A stretch of 64,000 nucleotides of DNA from Marinicrinis sediminis (GTDB lineage: Bacteria; Bacillota; Bacilli; Paenibacillales; KCTC-33676): assembly GCF_042685085.1 (NCBI RefSeq), contig NZ_JBHUMM010000043.1:372001-436000 (forward strand). The letters are read 5' to 3'. This document shows positions 51,101 to 59,862 of this stretch, piece after piece. The notes below the pieces were generated by a model. That model had not been told where the DNA came from. It saw only the letters and a program-made list of their open reading frames with translations, and searched no databases. The translations under genes were made by a program, and so were the position numbers. The first letter of the stretch is position 1. Every line of letters begins with the position of its first letter.

Positions 51101-51549
51101 TCCTCAAATCGAAGGAGAGCGGACAAATGGATTATGTTGGCTTCCTCGTTGTGACAGCAGGACGAGGCATTCGGGAGCGAGCTGAGGAATGGAAGAACAA
51201 GGGTGACTACCTGCGTTCGCATGCCTTGCAGGCAGTGGCCCTTGAAACGGCGGAAGCGTTCGCCGAGCGGGTGCATCATATGATGCGGGATATCTGGGGC
51301 TTCCCGGACCCGCAGGACCTGACCATGAAGCAGAGACATGGAGCGAGATACCAGGGGATTCGCGTTTCCTTCGGATATCCGGCGTGTCCGAATCTGGAGG
51401 ATCAGGAGCTGCTGTTTGACCTAATGAAACCGGAGAAGATCGGAGTTGAACTGACGGATGGACATATGATGGAGCCGGAGGCTTCTGTGTCCGCCATGGT
51501 ATTTGCCCATCCGGAAGCACGATATTTCAATGTCGATAAAGGCGAGTAA
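48103..51549 (+). CDS. metH: Cobalamin-dependent methionine synthase MetH
   Basis: A 1148-residue four-module enzyme transferring methyl from methyltetrahydrofolate to homocysteine. Homocysteine domain (about 10-310): ILDGAMGTMLQ, NCATGPEF and GGCCGTTPDH supplying the zinc cysteines. Folate domain (about 345-620): GERTNVLGSRKF and DVCLQDPDRDE. Cobalamin domain (about 640-860): KGDVHDIGKNLVEIILSNNGY with the cobalt-ligating His, VGGAALTRKF. Activation domain (about 890-1148): RGIRERAEEW, and GARYQGIRVSFGYPACPNLEDQ, the SAM-binding block. All modules are intact. The start follows CGGGGGGAATTCATA. Confidence 0.97.
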   Translation: MKKIPLEERLRQKIMILDGAMGTMLQQADLTEADFGGEDLDGCNEILVLTRPELIRQIHEAYFEAGADVVETNTFGATSVVLAEYDIPEKAREINLAAVKLAKEAAKKYSTPENPRYVAGALGPTTKTLSVTGGVTFEELVDSYEEQTIALIEAGADAILLETSQDTLNVKAGTIAIRNAFEKTGQTLPIMISGTIEPMGTTLAGQTIESFYISLEHVNPVSIGLNCATGPEFMRDHIRSLSDVSKTAISCYPNAGLPDENGDYHESPESLAKKLGAFAEQGWLNMAGGCCGTTPDHVRAIAEVMAQYEPRKTIGIHPPAISGIDTVYIENENRPYLVGERTNVLGSRKFKRLIVEGKYEEASEIARAQVKSGAHVIDVCLQDPDRDEVADMNEFLYHVVKKVKAPLMIDSTDPDVIELGLKYSQGKAIINSINLEDGEEKFERIVPLIHRYGAAVVVGTIDEQGQAITREGKLEVAKRSYDLLVNKYGLNPSDIIFDPLVFPVGTGDEQYIGSAKETIEGIRLIHEAMPETHSILGLSNVSFGLPNAGREVLNAVYLYHCTKAGLTYAIVNSEKLERFASIPEEERLLAEKLIFETTDESLAQFVAFYRDKKVEKKEIKSNLSLEERLANYIIEGSKDGLHEDLAQALEKYRPLQIINGPLMEGMAEVGRLFNNNELIVAEVLQSAEAMKASVAYLEPYMEQAETSVKGKIILATVKGDVHDIGKNLVEIILSNNGYQVVNLGIKVPPEQLIEAYKREKPDAIGLSGLLVKSAQQMVITAQDMKTAGIDVPIMVGGAALTRKFTKTRIGPEYDGLVLYAKDAMNGLDLANQLMNPAVREQMVEELRNEKQSDVMQSGKNDTVMPKLTRAVRSNVSTEAPIFLPPDLKEHVLKQYPLSHLVPYINEQMLLGHHLGLKGNVEKLLADGDPKATQLKETVDQIIQEAIKDGIVETNGMYRFFPAQSDGDDILVYDPEDHSKILKTFSFPRQQVEPHLCLADFLKSKESGQMDYVGFLVVTAGRGIRERAEEWKNKGDYLRSHALQAVALETAEAFAERVHHMMRDIWGFPDPQDLTMKQRHGARYQGIRVSFGYPACPNLEDQELLFDLMKPEKIGVELTDGHMMEPEASVSAMVFAHPEARYFNVDKGE

Positions 51550-51595
51550 TTCGAGTAAAATCGATCCTTATACTCGATGCTGAAATCGACGAGAT

Positions 51596-51647
51596 CAAGA
51601 CCATGCTTCGGCCTGTACAAGCAGGCTGGGAGCATGGTCTTGTTTAT
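51596..51647 (+). terminator. Intrinsic terminator of metH
   Basis: CAAGACCATGCT (51596-51607) pairs with AGCATGGTCTTG (51631-51642), and GCCTG/CAGGC pairs inside; TGTTTATT follows. Confidence 0.85.
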
Positions 51648-51754
51648 TAGGCAGGGAATGAGGCGTTTACCGTGGTCGCCAACCGCATAGGAGATGTGGT
51701 AGTATATGCGTAAAATGTCACAACCACGACCGAAGGACAAGGAGGAACGACCAA

Positions 51755-52693
51755 ATGGAACTACACTTTATGGGCACAGGGGCAGGCATGCCTTCCAAAG
51801 AACGCAATGTGACCTCCATCTGTCTGAACATGAATGAGGAACGGGGAACGATGTGGATGTTTGACTGCGGCGAAGGTACGCAGCATCAGATACTGAGAAC
51901 ATCCCTGAAACTTGGCAGGCTTGAGAAGCTGTTTATTACCCATTTGCACGGGGATCATCTGTATGGATTGCCAGGAGTGCTGACAAGCCGTTCCAATCAT
52001 GGAGCGGAGACGCATCTGGATTTGTATGGCCCTGCGGGACTGCGAGCCTTTGTGGAAACGGCACTGAGGGTAAGTGAAGCCTTTTTGGGATATACATACA
52101 CGATTCATGAAGTAGAGGAAGGCGTCGTGTTCGAGGATGAGCAGGTTCGAGTGCTGGCGACCAAGCTGGAACATCGAATTGAGAGCTTTGGCTACCGAAT
52201 CGAGGAAAAAGAAAAGCCCGGCAGGTTATGTCATGAGAAGCTGAAAGCGCTGGGCATTCCGCCTGGACCGCAATATGCACAAATTAAACGAGGGGAAGAT
52301 ATTACGTTGACGGACGGGTCGCGCCTCAAATCAGCGGATTTTCTAGAAGCGCCCATTCCAGGCAGACAAGTCGTCATTCTGGGAGACACCCGGGTACTGA
52401 ATAAAACCATTGCGTTTTCCAAAAATGCCGACGTACTCGTCCATGAAGCGACGTTCGGTCAAGAGCGAGAAGCATTGGCACGCAAATATTATCATGCCAC
52501 CGCCGCGCAAGCGGCGCATATCGCCTCTGAGGCCAAGGCTGCAACCCTGATTCTGACTCATATTAGCTCGCGTTATCAGCATGGAGAGGAACAGACATTA
52601 TTAAAAGAAGCCAAGGAACAGTTTGAGAACACGCATCTGGCCAGAGACTTTTGGTACTTTTCCATCCCACGCAAAACCGCTTCACACAGCTAA
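51755..52693 (+). CDS. rnz: Ribonuclease Z
   Basis: A 312-residue metallo-beta-lactamase-fold endonuclease that trims the 3' end of tRNA precursors lacking CCA. Motifs: MGTGAGMPSKERNVTS at the start, HLHGDHLYGLPG near 63 (HxHxDH), GDTRVLNKTIAFSKNADVLVHEATF near 210, ATAAQAAHIA, and LTHISSRY near 268. The length is typical of the short bacterial form. The start follows CAAGGAGGAACGACCAA. It is flanked by terminators on both sides, so it is monocistronic. Confidence 0.96.
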   Translation: MELHFMGTGAGMPSKERNVTSICLNMNEERGTMWMFDCGEGTQHQILRTSLKLGRLEKLFITHLHGDHLYGLPGVLTSRSNHGAETHLDLYGPAGLRAFVETALRVSEAFLGYTYTIHEVEEGVVFEDEQVRVLATKLEHRIESFGYRIEEKEKPGRLCHEKLKALGIPPGPQYAQIKRGEDITLTDGSRLKSADFLEAPIPGRQVVILGDTRVLNKTIAFSKNADVLVHEATFGQEREALARKYYHATAAQAAHIASEAKAATLILTHISSRYQHGEEQTLLKEAKEQFENTHLARDFWYFSIPRKTASHS

Positions 52694-52724
52694 ACAGGGA
52701 GCTGAAAAAGTTCAGCTCCCTGTT
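52693..52724. terminator. Bidirectional terminator after rnz
   Basis: AACAGGGAGCTGAA (52693-52706) is perfectly inverted at 52711-52724, a 14-bp stem with a 4-base loop, between the convergent rnz and tlp genes. Confidence 0.88.
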
Positions 52725-52742
52725 ACTCAGCTTTCAAAAACC

Positions 52743-52970
52743 TTACCGCATCCCTTGATAAGAAGCCTCATCCTTAATCTCTTCTCTCAAGCCTTCCAAA
52801 CTGTAGGCTCTGCGTTCATTCTTCGCCTTCATTTGCTGCAAATCCTCTTCGTTCATTTGGGAGCCATGCGCCTGGATATAGTCCTTGGACGTTTCCAGTT
52901 TCGCTTGCGTATTCTGAACGATCTCTTGCAGACGCTCTACATTGTCGGAACGGTTGTCTGGTTTAGCCAC
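52743..52970 (-). CDS. tlp: Small acid-soluble spore protein Tlp
   Basis: A 75-residue hydrophilic protein of the thioredoxin-like Tlp family. DDRSDNVEKLQxxVQNT-like sequence at the N-terminus (here NRSDNVERLQEIVQNTQ) and KNERRAYSLEGLREEIKDEA near the C-terminus are the two conserved blocks. Tlp accumulates in the spore core as a minor acid-soluble protein. The start is GTG 52970 with AAGGAGG about ten bases upstream. Forespore (sigma-G) expression is expected. Confidence 0.9.
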   Translation of the reverse strand: MAKPDNRSDNVERLQEIVQNTQAKLETSKDYIQAHGSQMNEEDLQQMKAKNERRAYSLEGLREEIKDEASYQGMR

Positions 52971-53086
52971 TGAACCTCAACCTCCTTGAATGGGATCGGC
53001 TTTTGCAGCCAGTCATAGCATGCACTGCGAATCCGCCATTCATGAGCTGAAATATATGCCTGATGACGAATAGGCGTGAGTGGCAT

Positions 53087-53410
53087 TCAGGAGGGAAGAA
53101 TCTGATTCAGACCCGCTAACTGGTCTTCGCCGCGGATGGAACCGTGATTATGCTGGGTGGAAGGATAAAAGTAACCCGATCCGCGAAGGGTATGACCGTT
53201 ACGGGTTTCCATTTGGATCTCGACCTCATTGCTGGAATGACGGCGAATCTGTGCCAGCAGGTCTTCATTCTGGATATGAACCAGATCAACAAACCAGGAG
53301 CTGACATTCCATTCGGTATTGACTTTCAGGTCTGCTTTTTCAAATGTCAGCCATTCCTCATTTCCCTGAAAATGAACTATGACCGATGACAGTGGATATT
53401 CTTCAAGCAT
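53087..53410 (-). CDS. Conserved protein of unknown function
   Basis: A 107-residue protein with no signal peptide or membrane segment. It looks beta-rich: LSSVIVHFQGNEEWLTFEK, SSWFVDLVHIQNEDLLAQI, EVEIQMETRNGHTLRGSGYFYPS, ending with a charged HNHGSIRGEDQLAGL stretch. I do not recognise the family. The ATG at 53410 follows GCGAGGAAG. It lies between tlp and a small plus-strand gene, each separately transcribed. Confidence 0.65.
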   Translation of the reverse strand: MLEEYPLSSVIVHFQGNEEWLTFEKADLKVNTEWNVSSWFVDLVHIQNEDLLAQIRRHSSNEVEIQMETRNGHTLRGSGYFYPSTQHNHGSIRGEDQLAGLNQILPS

Positions 53411-53690
53411 GATGCAGCTTCCTCGCTTTCAAGAAGTAGTTTATGACGTATCAGTCTTATTCGTCATGACGCACGCATGATCCATCCGACTGAAGGAAAA
53501 TGCCCTATGAATGGCAGGACGGATTAAGTATGACGGAATTCTGAATTCAGCCTTCATGGTTTTATCATACCAAAGTTGAACCTTGCCTGTCTCCCTCCCA
53601 ACTTTCATTAAGGCTCTCATCATTTTTTTGTTTCTGGGCATACTAGTTGGCAGAAATGAGGATGAATCAAGATGGAAGGGGATCAGAAGC
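53411..53690. other. Spacer with no gene seen
   Basis: This 280-base divergent spacer contains no convincing gene or repeat. A hydrophobic frame upstream of 53691 is open from 53583 but has no ribosome binding site. Confidence 0.4.
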
Positions 53691-53927
53691 ATGCAACCAC
53701 AGGCCAATTCACTGAATACGACGGATTATGCGGTCATTGAGCAAGCTTTGCGTGAAGCGATGAATCGGGGGACAGATTATCAGGTGATGATGCAGTATCG
53801 GGATGTACTGACCAAACTGCAAGGATATCCGTCCGAGACCGGTGCCTTTTCCATGGAACAGACCCGCAATCAGTCTGCGGAGCTGGACGGATTTCGTTAC
53901 GACTATGATGACAATGCCGGATTGTGA
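53691..53927 (+). CDS. Small hydrophilic protein of unknown function
   Basis: A 78-residue protein with a helical start (TTDYAVIEQALREAMNRGTDYQVMMQYRDVLTKLQGYPS) and an acidic, Tyr-rich C-terminus (ELDGFRYDYDDNAGL). I do not recognise it. The ATG at 53691 follows GGAAGGGGATC; the upstream extension to 53583 would add a hydrophobic N-terminus but lacks a binding site. A strong terminator follows. Confidence 0.6.
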   Translation: MQPQANSLNTTDYAVIEQALREAMNRGTDYQVMMQYRDVLTKLQGYPSETGAFSMEQTRNQSAELDGFRYDYDDNAGL

Positions 53928-53954
53928 GAAGCCGCTGACAGGACCGTGCAGCAG

Positions 53955-54000
53955 CAGGGGTGGAAATCGCCAGAAAGAGTGCGATTTCGACCCTGTTTTT
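53955..54000 (+). terminator. Intrinsic terminator
   Basis: AGGGGTGGAAATCGC pairs with GCGATTTCGACCCT (about 14 bp with one mismatch), followed by GTTTTTG. It ends the small gene at 53691. The rest of the gap to 54238 holds the mrfA promoter. Confidence 0.85.
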
Positions 54001-54176
54001 GTGTCTGGTGTCAGTTCCTGCGCTTTCCCGGGAAAAGTGGCCCCCACCCCTTTCCTAACCATCACGGCGGTATGCTTTATTGCGCACTTTCCGATTGATG
54101 ATTCCTTAATGCTATACGGTATGTACGCTTTACCTGGTGACAGGCCAGGGTTTGTCGATGAATTTTTACAGAATGA

Positions 54177-54205
54177 TTGAAGAGGGAACGTATATTCTGT
54201 AAAAT
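54177..54205 (+). promoter_or_regulatory. Probable sigma-A promoter of mrfA-mrfB
   Basis: TTGAAG (54177-54182) and TAAAAT (54200-54205) with a 17-base spacer, 33 bases before the mrfA start. No LexA box overlaps it. Confidence 0.6.
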
Positions 54206-54238
54206 AGGGACATCATCGTCATAGAGGGGATAATCGGA

Positions 54239-56524
54239 ATGAATCGACTAACGGGAAAGGTTCATAGTGTCCATGAATGGATCGAGCAGCTTCGCAACAA
54301 TCCGGAATTGATGAGTCAGGTGACCCACTGGGAGACCCTTCCGCCAAAAGAAGCCGTATTTGCCCCATTTCCGGAGGGCTTGCGTGCGGATCTGCGGCAA
54401 GCTTTGCAGGATAAGGGGATTGAACAGCTATACTCGCACCAGGCGCAGGCATTTGAAGCGGTGGAGCGGGGGGAGCATATTGTCGCCGTGACCCCGACGG
54501 CGTCCGGCAAAACGATGTGCTACAACTTGCCGGTGCTGCAGCGAATTCTGAATCATCCACATGAACGGGCCTTGTACCTGTTTCCGACGAAGGCACTCGC
54601 CCAGGATCAGGTGATGGAGCTTCAGGAACTGGCGGACCGAATGGAGGCAGACCTGAAAACACATACCTATGACGGGGATACACCACCAAACGTCAGACAA
54701 GCCATTCGAAATGCCGGTCATATCGTGGTAACGAATCCGGACATGCTGCATTCGGCGATCTTGCCTCACCATACGAAATGGGTGAAGCTGTTTGAGAATC
54801 TGACCTATATCGTGATCGATGAAGTACATGCCTATCGAGGTGTGTTCGGCAGTCATGTTGCGAATGTGCTGCGCAGACTGAAGCGTATTTGCCGTTTTTA
54901 CGGTTCCAATCCCCAGTTTATTTGCGCCAGCGCGACGATTGCCAATCCGAAGGAACATACGGAACGATTTATTGAGCAGCAGGTCACCTTGGTGGACGAA
55001 AACGGAGCGCCATCGGGTGAAAAACATTTTGTCTTCTATAATCCTCCAGTCGTCAATCAACAGCTTGGTATTCGGCGCAGTGCGGTGCTGGAATCACAGA
55101 AGCTCGCTGCCATGTTGCTTAAAAACGGCATACAGACCATTGTGTTTGCACGCAGCCGGGTGCGGGTAGAACTGCTGCTTACCTACTTGCAGGATCTGGT
55201 GAAGAAAGAGCTCGGAACGAAATCCATTCGCGGCTACCGGGGCGGTTACTTGCCCAAGCAGCGCAGAGAGATCGAACGCGGGCTGCGAAGCGGAGAAATT
55301 CGCGGCGTCGTCAGCACCAATGCGCTGGAACTCGGTATCGATATTGGCCAGTTGCAAGCCTGTGTCATGAATGGCTATCCCGGAACGATTGCCAGCACAT
55401 GGCAGCAATCCGGCAGAGCAGGACGCCGCCATGGAACGGCAGTTACCTTTCTGGTGGCCAGCAGCAATCCCCTCGATCAGTATGTGATCGAGCATCCTGA
55501 ATTTTTCTTCCGAACGGCACCGGAGGAAGCACGTATCCATCCCGACAATCTGTTGATCTTAATGGATCACGTAAAGTGTGCAGCGTATGAGCTGCCCTTT
55601 GAACGCGGGGAGCGATTTGGTTCGGAATCCCTGGAGGATTTGCTGGAATTTCTCGTTGAGGAACAAACCTTGCATTATGTGAATGACCGCTGGTACTGGA
55701 TGGATCAGTCGTTCCCGGCGCATGGCATATCACTGCGTTCAGCCGCTCAGGAAAATGTGATCATCATCGATATTTCTAATGGCAGTCAGGTGATCGGTGA
55801 GGTGGACCGTTTTTCTGCCCCTACTCTGCTGCATGAGGAAGCGATCTATATCCACGAGGGTGTGCAGTATCAGGTGGAAAAGCTGGATTTCGAAGAAAAG
55901 AAAGCATATGTACGTGAGGTGAGTGTAGATTACTTCACGGATGCCAATCTGGCTGTGGAACTGAAGGTACTGCACGAGGATCAGGAGCAGCACTACCGCA
56001 CGTTCACCTGTTCCTTTGGTGAGGTGACGGTGAATGCCAAGGCCACGATCTTCAAGAAAATCCGATTGCGGACACATGAGAATATCGGGTCAGGCCCCAT
56101 TCATTTGCCGGAGGAAGAATTGCATACGTCCAGCTTCTGGATTTCACTTGGCGAAGAATTGAGTGCGGGCATGAACAGAAGTGAGATGGAATCGGCTCTG
56201 ATGGGTTTGTCCAATGTGCTCGGTCATCTTGCTCCGCTGTACTTGATGTGTGATCCGCTGGATATCCGAGTCGTCCCGCAGGTCAAGGCCATTCATACGA
56301 AAAGACCGACCCTGTTCTTTTATGACCGTTATCCGGGCGGTATTGGGCTAAGCGAGCGACTGTTTCAGCTTCACCGTACACTATTTGCACATGCCCTGGA
56401 ACTGATGAGCGATTGTTCCTGTCTCAGTGGCTGCCCGTCGTGTGTCGGACCGATTGAAGAGGTGGGTCTGACCGGAAAACAGCGGGCGATGGACTTGCTG
56501 CGTCAGATGGAGCCGTCGTCATGA
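54239..56524 (+). CDS. mrfA: MrfA (YprA)-type DEXH helicase with DUF1998
   Basis: A 761-residue superfamily 2 helicase. Walker A is TPTASGKTM near 87, the DEVH box VIDEVHAYRG near 197, SATI motif CASATIANP near 232, and motif VI QQSGRAGRRHG near 392. The C-terminal DUF1998 region ends with CSCLSGCPSC, four cysteines binding zinc. In B. subtilis MrfA (YprA) with MrfB forms a repair route for mitomycin C damage independent of UvrABC. The ATGA overlap with the next gene is as expected for that pair. The start follows TAGAGGGGATAATCGGA. Confidence 0.92.
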   Translation: MNRLTGKVHSVHEWIEQLRNNPELMSQVTHWETLPPKEAVFAPFPEGLRADLRQALQDKGIEQLYSHQAQAFEAVERGEHIVAVTPTASGKTMCYNLPVLQRILNHPHERALYLFPTKALAQDQVMELQELADRMEADLKTHTYDGDTPPNVRQAIRNAGHIVVTNPDMLHSAILPHHTKWVKLFENLTYIVIDEVHAYRGVFGSHVANVLRRLKRICRFYGSNPQFICASATIANPKEHTERFIEQQVTLVDENGAPSGEKHFVFYNPPVVNQQLGIRRSAVLESQKLAAMLLKNGIQTIVFARSRVRVELLLTYLQDLVKKELGTKSIRGYRGGYLPKQRREIERGLRSGEIRGVVSTNALELGIDIGQLQACVMNGYPGTIASTWQQSGRAGRRHGTAVTFLVASSNPLDQYVIEHPEFFFRTAPEEARIHPDNLLILMDHVKCAAYELPFERGERFGSESLEDLLEFLVEEQTLHYVNDRWYWMDQSFPAHGISLRSAAQENVIIIDISNGSQVIGEVDRFSAPTLLHEEAIYIHEGVQYQVEKLDFEEKKAYVREVSVDYFTDANLAVELKVLHEDQEQHYRTFTCSFGEVTVNAKATIFKKIRLRTHENIGSGPIHLPEEELHTSSFWISLGEELSAGMNRSEMESALMGLSNVLGHLAPLYLMCDPLDIRVVPQVKAIHTKRPTLFFYDRYPGGIGLSERLFQLHRTLFAHALELMSDCSCLSGCPSCVGPIEEVGLTGKQRAMDLLRQMEPSS

Positions 56525-57963
56525 GCCGGATGCGAGATCAGTTACTGCGCAACAAGCGCAAGGATACTGCACCTGTGGAAAGGGAAGAAACCAGTGGTTC
56601 TGTACCGATACCAGTAGAAGGCGAAGAAACCAGCGCTACTGTTCCGATACCGATGGAAAGCGAAGAAAGCAGTACGCCTGTGATCATCCGGGAGGACGAG
56701 CAGGAGTGGAAGGAGCTGGACGCTGGCTATCCAAGTGCCGAGCATGGGGAATTTATAGTTCGAACACGCACCTACCCGCTTCATACGACACATGGTCATT
56801 ATCAGCTCAGTGAGTTAGCGGCAAGGCTGCCTGCCTTATCCATACTTTGCAAGCAAAGGCCGCTGGAAAATCTGGAGCAATTCGTCTTTATGGATACCGA
56901 GACGACCGGACTGGGCCTGGGTGCTGGCAACCTCCCCTTTATGATTGGCGTCGGATTTTTCCAGGAGCAACAGTTTGTCATCGAACAGCTCCTGATCCGA
57001 CACCCGGCAGAAGAACCTGCGCTCCTGGCTTATCTGCTCCAGCGACTGAGAGGGCGCACCCACCTGGTTACCTACAACGGCAAATCTTTCGACTGGCCGT
57101 TAATCAAAAATCGATTCATCATCCACCGCTATGAAGAGGAATCCCGGCAGCTGGAGCATATGGATGCCCTCTATCCGAGCCGAAGTCTGTGGAAACACGT
57201 ACTGGAATCTTGTCGGCTTAGTATGGTCGAGAGAGAACGGCTTGGCGTAAGTCGCATGGATGATTTGCCAGGCTCTGAGGCACCAGCGAAGTATTTTGAA
57301 TACCTCGCCACAAAAGATCCGCTTGTTCTGAGTGGGGTCTTTCATCACAATGAACTAGATCTGCTGAGCCTGGTCACCTTGTGTACACACATGGGGTACG
57401 CCACAGAGGGGAAGCTGGCCTATGAATATATGGGACCGGAAGAACAATACCGTTTGTTTGTATGGTATGATCGAATGGATCTGACCGCATTGGCAGAAGG
57501 GATGCTCGAGCGAATATTAAGCAGGGAACTGCCGCAACAGAAACCTTATCTCGGCGCGATCGCCTCTTATTACAAGAAGCAAAAAAAGTGGGAGTTGGCA
57601 GAAAAACTGTGGAAAGAGGATCTGACCGCTCATGCCGGTGATCGTTTGCATCCCATTGCATCTTATATCGAGCTGTCCAAGCTGTATGAGCATGTGTACA
57701 AGAAGCCGGATACTGCGCTCACTTATGCGCGGGACGCCTTGGAGCAATGGACGCGACTGAAGTCTGCTACCCGCATGGATGCTGACAGACAGGACAAGGA
57801 TCGATTGGCCTTGCAAAAACGAATCGAGCGGCTGGATCGTAGATCGCAGCAGCAGGCTCACAGAAACTCGACCAGGTCCACCCGTTCACGAAATCAGAAA
57901 AAACAGCAGGGGAAAGGACAGGTTGAACAGCATGAGCACCAGGGCTTTCTGTTTGAGCTGTAA
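56521..57963 (+). CDS. mrfB: MrfB (YprB)-type exonuclease with TPR-like C-terminus
   Basis: A 480-residue protein. Residues 15-60 hold three 13-residue repeats of the form VE(G/R)EETS(A/G)(T/S)VPIP. The RNase H-like exonuclease domain (about 115-290) has FMDTETTGLGLG with the Asp/Glu pair, LVTYNGKSFDWPLIKNRF near 180, and HHNELDLLSLVTL near 275, the DEDD-type metal ligands. A helical TPR-like region follows, then a basic, Gln/Arg-rich tail. It works with MrfA in mitomycin repair. Its ATG overlaps the mrfA stop by four bases. Confidence 0.9.
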   Translation: MSRMRDQLLRNKRKDTAPVEREETSGSVPIPVEGEETSATVPIPMESEESSTPVIIREDEQEWKELDAGYPSAEHGEFIVRTRTYPLHTTHGHYQLSELAARLPALSILCKQRPLENLEQFVFMDTETTGLGLGAGNLPFMIGVGFFQEQQFVIEQLLIRHPAEEPALLAYLLQRLRGRTHLVTYNGKSFDWPLIKNRFIIHRYEEESRQLEHMDALYPSRSLWKHVLESCRLSMVERERLGVSRMDDLPGSEAPAKYFEYLATKDPLVLSGVFHHNELDLLSLVTLCTHMGYATEGKLAYEYMGPEEQYRLFVWYDRMDLTALAEGMLERILSRELPQQKPYLGAIASYYKKQKKWELAEKLWKEDLTAHAGDRLHPIASYIELSKLYEHVYKKPDTALTYARDALEQWTRLKSATRMDADRQDKDRLALQKRIERLDRRSQQQAHRNSTRSTRSRNQKKQQGKGQVEQHEHQGFLFEL

Positions 57964-58000
57964 ATCTTCGTTGCGATGAACACGTAAGGAGTCCAACATA

Positions 58001-58912
58001 ATGAAAGTGGTTTATTTTATTCTGTTGCTCGCGACAAGCATGTTGTGGGCAGGGAACTTTGTAGCCGGGAAATTCACAGTGGGGCATGCCGATCCGCTCA
58101 TGATGAGTTTTTTGCGTTATGTGATTGCGGTGGCGGTTCTATTTCCGCTTGTCCGCTGGAAAGAGCGCAAGTTCTGGCCTTCCAGATCGTCCTTGCTGCC
58201 CCTCATCGGGATGGGCGCGACCGGCATTTTTTTATTCAATCTATTTATGTTTCAGGCGCTGCAACATACGAGTGCCATTAACACGGGCATTATTTCCGCA
58301 CTGAATCCACTGGCCATTGCCCTCATGACGTTTATTTTCACAGGCCAGCGATTAAATGGGAAACAGCGTCTTGGCATGCTTACCGGATTGATCGGGGTGG
58401 TCATTGTCATTACGAGGGGCAAGGTCGATCAGCTATTCGCGCTTTCATTTAATATGGGTGATTTATATATGGTGGCGGCTGTGCTCACCTGGGGTGTCTA
58501 TTCGGTATTGACCAAGTTTACGCTCAAGGATGAGGTGGGTCCGCTCTTTGCAACGTTTTGGGCAGGTCTGTTCGGACTGGGACTCATGTTGCCCTTTATA
58601 TGGGGGGAGATGACGATATCTTCGCCCGACACCTCCTTCTGGATTGCCTTGCTGTATATCGGCATTGGGGCTACCGTGCTCGCGATGCTGTTCTGGAATA
58701 TCGGCGTTCAAAAGGTAGGCGGTACGCAATCCGGGATGTTTCTGAATTTTAATCCGGTCTTTACCGCCCTGTTTGCGTATATATGGATCGGGGAAAGTTT
58801 GACTTGGCCGCAAGCCGCTGGAACGATGGTTGTCATCGCAGGGGTATGGTTATATACATTGGGAAATATCGAGAAGGTCAATCGATCCTCCGAGACTCCC
58901 GCGTCCCCTTGA
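58001..58912 (+). CDS. DMT-superfamily (EamA) transporter
   Basis: A 303-residue protein with ten transmembrane helices arranged as two EamA repeats. TSMLWAGNFVAGKF at the start and ALQHTSAINTGIISALNPLAIALMTFIF near 85-115 are typical of the first repeat; GVYSVLTKF and YIGIGATVLAMLFWNIGVQKVG of the second. It likely exports or imports a metabolite; the substrate cannot be deduced. The start follows AAGGAGTCCAACATA. It is downstream of mrfB by 37 bases. Confidence 0.88.
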   Translation: MKVVYFILLLATSMLWAGNFVAGKFTVGHADPLMMSFLRYVIAVAVLFPLVRWKERKFWPSRSSLLPLIGMGATGIFLFNLFMFQALQHTSAINTGIISALNPLAIALMTFIFTGQRLNGKQRLGMLTGLIGVVIVITRGKVDQLFALSFNMGDLYMVAAVLTWGVYSVLTKFTLKDEVGPLFATFWAGLFGLGLMLPFIWGEMTISSPDTSFWIALLYIGIGATVLAMLFWNIGVQKVGGTQSGMFLNFNPVFTALFAYIWIGESLTWPQAAGTMVVIAGVWLYTLGNIEKVNRSSETPASP

Positions 58913-58957
58913 TTTACTCATTGACGCAGATGACAGGCAGAGAGGAGCAGACATGGC

Positions 58958-59839
58958 GTGAACGACCAGACAGCCTCACAGCGTCCCTGTATCGGTGTGC
59001 ATTTGGGCATCCGTAACGGGTACTACCGTGCCGCCCGTCGTGCCCATGAACTGGGCATACCGGCTTTTCAATATTTCTCCAAAAACCCGCGCACGCTTTC
59101 CCACAAGGAAATCCCGCTGCGTGATACAGAAGCCTGTCGATCCTTCTGCCGTCAGCACGGCATTCAGTCTGTCCTTCATGCCCCCTACCCAACGAACCCT
59201 TGTCTCTCGCCGGGAGCAGAGCAAGACCGCATGGTGCGTTCGATCCTCAATGATTTACAGATTGCAGAAGCGAACGGATCGATCGGGGTCGTGGTGCATT
59301 TTGGTCATTTCAGAGGGAAAGATCCACTGCAAGGGTATCAAAACAGCATCCAGTGCCTGAATCGGGTGCTAGCACAATGGGACGGACAGGCCCGTATCCT
59401 GATTGAAAATCAGGCGGGACAAGGGACAAGGATGGGCATGACCTTGGAAGAGTGTGCCACCGTGCGAAGTTGTGTGCGTGACCCTGCCAGAATTGGTTTC
59501 TGCCTCGATACGTGTCATCTGTATGCAGCGGGGCTGTGGGATGGACACAATTGGGCAAAGCTGCTGGAGCACGGCAGAAAGATAGGGTACATCCAACATG
59601 TGCAGGTCCTTCATTTGAATGATTCGCTCTATCCGTCCGGCAGTTTCCGGGATCGACATGCAGACATCGGACAGGGCGAGATCGGGAGAAAGGCGCTGGG
59701 AGAACTGTTATCTTCGTTTCAGCATGTGCCTGTCCCCGTCATATTGGAAACCCGAGCCTCGAAGCAGGACGATCCCCGGATGGAATGGCACAACGCGATG
59801 TCTCTTGCACAGCGGAGCGATGGAAGGAAGGACAAGTAA
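58958..59839 (+). CDS. nfo: Endonuclease IV family AP endonuclease
   Basis: A 293-residue TIM-barrel repair enzyme that cuts DNA 5' to abasic sites. The trinuclear zinc ligands are all traceable: HAPYPTNP near 72, HFGHFRG near 111, LIENQAGQGT near 147, CLDTCHLYAAG near 182, DRHADIGQGEIG near 230 and VILETRA near 264. The start is GTG 58958 with GAGGAG upstream. It sits next to mrfAB, extending the local DNA-repair group. The family also contains sugar isomerases, but the full metal set supports endonuclease IV. Confidence 0.88.
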   Translation: MNDQTASQRPCIGVHLGIRNGYYRAARRAHELGIPAFQYFSKNPRTLSHKEIPLRDTEACRSFCRQHGIQSVLHAPYPTNPCLSPGAEQDRMVRSILNDLQIAEANGSIGVVVHFGHFRGKDPLQGYQNSIQCLNRVLAQWDGQARILIENQAGQGTRMGMTLEECATVRSCVRDPARIGFCLDTCHLYAAGLWDGHNWAKLLEHGRKIGYIQHVQVLHLNDSLYPSGSFRDRHADIGQGEIGRKALGELLSSFQHVPVPVILETRASKQDDPRMEWHNAMSLAQRSDGRKDK

Positions 59840-59862
59840 GAAACCAGTGGGAGAGTGAGAGA

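Noticed and set aside
48103..51549. Frameshift or split of metH
   Set aside because: All four modules lie in one uninterrupted 1148-codon frame.
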